Below are positions 61,661 through 64,000 of a DNA stretch of 64,000 bases, one piece after another (position 1 is the first letter of the stretch; each line of letters opens with the position of its first letter). Location of the stretch: positions 62,001 to 126,000 of the forward strand of contig DASXKN010000020.1 of the NCBI GenBank assembly GCA_036496805.1, written 5' to 3'. The stretch comes from SZAS-103 sp036496805 (GTDB lineage Bacteria; Pseudomonadota; Gammaproteobacteria; Xanthomonadales; Xanthomonadaceae). The position numbers were made by a program, and so were the translations under genes. The notes under the pieces are model-generated. The model worked only from the letters and a program-made list of their open reading frames with translations, made no database searches and was not told where the DNA came from.

Positions 61661-62101
61661 ATGTTCTCTAAAATGAAATCTCTCAGCGGCGCGAAGACCC
61701 TGTTGGCTGTTTGCGCATTCGTGGCTTTGTCACCGGCAGCATGGGCTGATCAATCCCATCACACCTACACCGTCGCGGCCGGCGGAATCAGCGCTCCGAT
61801 CCCGGTACCGGGCACGAACACGCCTGTTTCCGTGACCTGCTCCAACAACACCTCGGGATATCGCGGCGTCGGCCAGGCTACGATTCTGCGGGTTCTCCCT
61901 GACGCCTTCCTCGAATGGGTGGGTACGGACATCGCGACGAGCGTCATCTCATCGGGCTACACCAACTCGAATGGGACTCATATCATCTATTGCAGCTATG
62001 TCGACAAGTACGTCGAAATCCAGGTGAACAGCGCCTCGCAGATTCAGGTCAAGAACAACGGATCTACATCCATGACCGGCGTCATCGATTTCGTCTGGTA
62101 A
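61661..62101 (+). CDS. Secreted protein, unknown function
   Basis: 146 aa; AAGGAG lies 10 nt upstream of the ATG. Signal peptide about 1-29 (TLLAVCAFVALSPAAWA). The mature part is Ser/Thr/Asn/Gly-rich and probably all-beta (YTVAAGGISAPIPVPG, VSVTCSNNTSGYRGVG, YTNSNGTHIIYCSYVDK), with two cysteines and a C-terminal FVW. Not recognised. Lower GC than neighbours and position next to a decayed IS suggest acquired DNA. Confidence 0.62.
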   Translation: MFSKMKSLSGAKTLLAVCAFVALSPAAWADQSHHTYTVAAGGISAPIPVPGTNTPVSVTCSNNTSGYRGVGQATILRVLPDAFLEWVGTDIATSVISSGYTNSNGTHIIYCSYVDKYVEIQVNSASQIQVKNNGSTSMTGVIDFVW

Positions 62102-62255
62102 ATCGCTGGAGAAATACTGGAAACCGGAGACGCACCGCGGTTTGGCGGTTGACTGGGGTCGGCTCGAAACAGGGCAGAACATCCCGGAACGTTTGATGAC
62201 CCTGGCCGATTGCAAATCCTCCCAATCCGGGCCCCAAACCGACGCCCAAAGAAAA

Positions 62256-62275
62256 GGGGCTCCCGAAGGAGCCCC
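62256..62275 (-). terminator. Intrinsic terminator downstream of nrdJb
   Basis: A perfect 8-bp stem (GGGGCTCC/GGAGCCCC) with loop CGAA; on the minus strand it is followed by TTTTCTTT. It has the same design as the terminator at 40238. It lies 160 bp after the nrdJb stop. Confidence 0.65.
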
Positions 62276-62341
62276 AGATTCTCTGTGCCGTTGTTAGGCG
62301 GTCGGCCGACTGCGGCGCCCCGTACTGGCGCCGCCGGGGCC

Positions 62342-62394
62342 AAAACTTGCACCAATTTCAGTGAAAACTTGCAGCTTTACCGCTGAAACTTGCA
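62342..62394 (+). repeat. Three direct repeats of (A/G)AAACTTGCA
   Basis: Copies start at 62342, 62364 and 62385, spaced 22 and 21 bp. They lie in the 334-bp gene-free stretch 62102-62435, which otherwise holds only the terminator hairpin. They could be binding sites or the end of an IS21-like element. Confidence 0.6.
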
Positions 62395-62435
62395 GTTATT
62401 TCGCCCGCCCACAATTTTTTTCGTCGGCCACGGCG

Positions 62436-63242
62436 TCACCCACATTTGCTGTACCCGCAATTCAGGCACGTCGCACATCCGTCAAGGATGACCACAGCCT
62501 TCGTGCTGCACTTGTGGCACATCACCGCGCTCGGCGGAAAGCTGGTGCCTTCGCCGGTGACCAAGACGGATTCAGACGTCGCGGGTTGCCGAGCGGCGGC
62601 GATCATCTCGCCGCCCATCTCGCCGGCGGTGCTTATTTCAGAGTTTTTTTTTGCGCGTGCCTCGTAGGCGGCGCGCTTGTCGGCGATCAGGCGCAGTTGC
62701 GCCTCGGACAGGTCCTCGCCGACGATCATGCCGATCGACTTGAGGTGCTCCTCGACCACGGCGCCGATCTCGGCGACGATCGAGGGCATGTAGACGCCGC
62801 CGGCCTTGAAGTAGCCGCCGCGCGGGTCGAACACGGCCTTCATCTCCTCCACCAGGAAGGTGACGTCGCCGCCCTTGCGGAACACCGCGGACATGATCCG
62901 GGTGAGCGCGACGATCCACTGGAAGTGGTCCATCGACTTGGAGTTGATGAAGACCTCGAACGGGCGGCGCAACTCGTGCTCGGTGCCGTAGTTGAGGACG
63001 ATGTCGTTGATCGTCACGTACATCGCGTGCTCGACCAGCGGCGACTTGATCTTGTAGGTGGAGCCGACCAGCACCTCGGGGCGCTCGACGCGCTCGTGCA
63101 GCTGGATGACCTCGGCCATGGCGATGCCGATGGGCGCGATTTCCGCGGCCGCGTCGGTGACTTCGGTGTAGGTCGGCGCGGCCTTGTCTTCGGGCTTGAC
63201 GACGGCGTAGCCGCTGATTTTCTTTTCGATCTTGATGGACAT
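62436..63242 (-). CDS. NrdJb-type accessory part of B12-dependent ribonucleotide reductase
   Basis: 268 aa from the ATG at 63242. N-terminus MSIKIEKKISGYAVV, then the TSCPD domain (KSPLVEHAMYVTINDIVLNYG, RPFEVFINSKSMDHFQW, GGDVTFLVEEMKAVFDP). The C-terminal cysteine cluster (MCHKCSTKAVVILDG, CATCLNCGYSKCG) is the redox tail of class II ribonucleotide reductases. In Pseudomonas such a split half works with NrdJa, which is not in the window; upstream on this strand there is a histone-like gene instead. Confidence 0.8.
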   Translation of the reverse strand: MSIKIEKKISGYAVVKPEDKAAPTYTEVTDAAAEIAPIGIAMAEVIQLHERVERPEVLVGSTYKIKSPLVEHAMYVTINDIVLNYGTEHELRRPFEVFINSKSMDHFQWIVALTRIMSAVFRKGGDVTFLVEEMKAVFDPRGGYFKAGGVYMPSIVAEIGAVVEEHLKSIGMIVGEDLSEAQLRLIADKRAAYEARAKKNSEISTAGEMGGEMIAAARQPATSESVLVTGEGTSFPPSAVMCHKCSTKAVVILDGCATCLNCGYSKCG

Positions 63243-63336
63243 TACGGTGGTGCTCCTGGAGCGCTTGCGTTGTTGCTGGTGGGGGATGGGGCGGACGTGT
63301 GGGCGGACGCCGGGTGTTCGTTGTCTGGTTTCTTGC

Positions 63337-63421
63337 TCGTCGTCTCCGCGTAGGCGGGGACCCACCTGATCCGGGTGACGTTCCGGCGGGGGTGGATCCC
63401 CGCCTGCGCGGGGATGACGAT
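63337..63421. repeat. REP-type inverted repeat pair
   Basis: Two inverted copies, 63337-63366 and 63391-63421, of the motif with GGCGGGGA and TCCCCGCCTGCGCGGGGA that is abundant in intergenic regions of this family. The arms pair with a few mismatches. They separate nrdJb from the histone-like gene. Confidence 0.75.
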
Positions 63422-63448
63422 CAAGGACGGGTCGACCACCCCGCCTGC

Positions 63449-63883
63449 TTACTTCTTCTTCGCGACTTTCTTCGCCGCCTTCTTCGCGACTTTCCTGACG
63501 GCTTTCTTCACGGCCTTCTTCGCGGCCGTCTTCTTCGCGGCGACTTTCCTCATGACCTTCTTCGCCGCTTTCTTCACGGCCTTCTTGGCGGCGGCCTTCT
63601 TCGCGGCAGGCTTCTTGCCCATCGCCTTCTTCGCGGCAGCCACGCGCTTGCGTGCGTCGGCGACTTTCCTGGCGACCGGCTTGACGACCTTGTCGTCGAC
63701 CGCCTTGCGCACCGCCTTGGCTTTCGCCTGCGCCTTCTTGCCGACGTCCTTGGCCTTGGCCCGCGCCTTCTTCACGGCCGCGCCAGCCGCTTGCTTGACC
63801 TCGGCGATCACCGCCTGGGCCTTTTCGCCTGCCGTCTCCATCGCACTCGTCACCGCCGCCTTCACGTCATCGGTCGTGCCCAT
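63449..63883 (-). CDS. Histone H1-like lysine/alanine-rich DNA-binding protein
   Basis: 144 aa; GAGGAGAAGC precedes the ATG. After a short acidic N-terminus (MGTTDDVKAAVTSAMETAG) the protein is almost only Lys and Ala with Val and Arg, in KKAAKK/KKAVKK repeats as in eukaryotic histone H1 tails and AlgP/Hc-like bacterial proteins. It is expected to bind and compact DNA. The last 117 bases of the window, upstream of it, show no gene. Confidence 0.9.
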   Translation of the reverse strand: MGTTDDVKAAVTSAMETAGEKAQAVIAEVKQAAGAAVKKARAKAKDVGKKAQAKAKAVRKAVDDKVVKPVARKVADARKRVAAAKKAMGKKPAAKKAAAKKAVKKAAKKVMRKVAAKKTAAKKAVKKAVRKVAKKAAKKVAKKK

Positions 63884-64000
63884 GATGCTTCTCCTCGTCG
63901 GTTCTCGTGGTTAGCGTTCTTTCGGTAAATCGGGACCTTGCGCACATCGACTGGAACTGTTCGCGAACCTTCCCGCTGCCGCCGGCCAGTTCGTCAGAAC

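Noticed and set aside
62361..63353. 330-codon plus-strand frame over nrdJb
   Set aside because: Antisense to a well-conserved TSCPD/cysteine-cluster protein; composition (Leu/Gly/Asp/Val/Ala) is typical of a shadow frame.

Overview
The window is GC-rich chromosomal DNA, mostly close-packed genes, from a gammaproteobacterium that looks like the Xanthomonadaceae/Lysobacteraceae (Lysobacter- or Luteimonas-like). The evidence is the gene families present: a rodA-mltB-rlpA-dacC wall cluster, PepSY-PhoP-PhoQ, coaX with a one-cistron birA, a PiuC/catecholate-receptor pair, a short lysine-rich histone H1-like protein and a split NrdJb. Identification is by protein family recognition only; no alignment was run.

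Left part (1-16.7 kb): the 3' end of rodA, then mltB, rlpA and dacC form a cell-wall elongation and remodelling cluster. A remarkable run of consecutive inverted repeats fills the mltB-rlpA gap. Next come short-chain dehydrogenases, a saccharopine-dehydrogenase-like reductase, a very large PAS-GGDEF-EAL cyclic-di-GMP protein, a GAF-GAF histidine kinase and uvrD.

16.9-26.6 kb: a diheme cytochrome c and then the dominant object of the window, an 8.7-kb gene for a 2,895-residue YadA-type trimeric autotransporter. Its head is an exceptionally long beta-roll of roughly 180-190 fourteen-residue repeats, broken by a loop insertion that recurs ten times. It ends in an EF-hand-like loop, a short stalk and a YadA membrane anchor.

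26.7-41.6 kb: housekeeping and regulation. The minus-strand run birA-coaX-PUA-like-CHAD is followed by pepSY-phoP-phoQ, then dusA-ctlX. An iron module (piuC divergent from a siderophore receptor plus a Sel1 protein), an orphan tonB, an EF-hand protein and a SPOR protein come next.

41.66-47.83 kb: tRNA-Thr(TGT) with a complete 6.14-kb integrative element in its 3' end. The element has 45-bp perfect att repeats, GGGACA arm repeats near both ends, a tyrosine integrase, an AlpA-like regulator, a primase-like zinc protein, a P-loop ATPase, a zinc-ribbon protein and two candidate cargo genes of unknown function.

47.9-64 kb: an ArsR-SRPBCC pair with a perfect 20-bp operator palindrome, a lipocalin, a second EF-hand protein, an S9 peptidase, a TPR-sulfotransferase, and a run of small exported or lipoprotein genes of unknown role. 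The right end holds a decayed IS110 fragment, an unknown secreted protein, NrdJb and a histone H1-like protein with a REP-type repeat between the last two.
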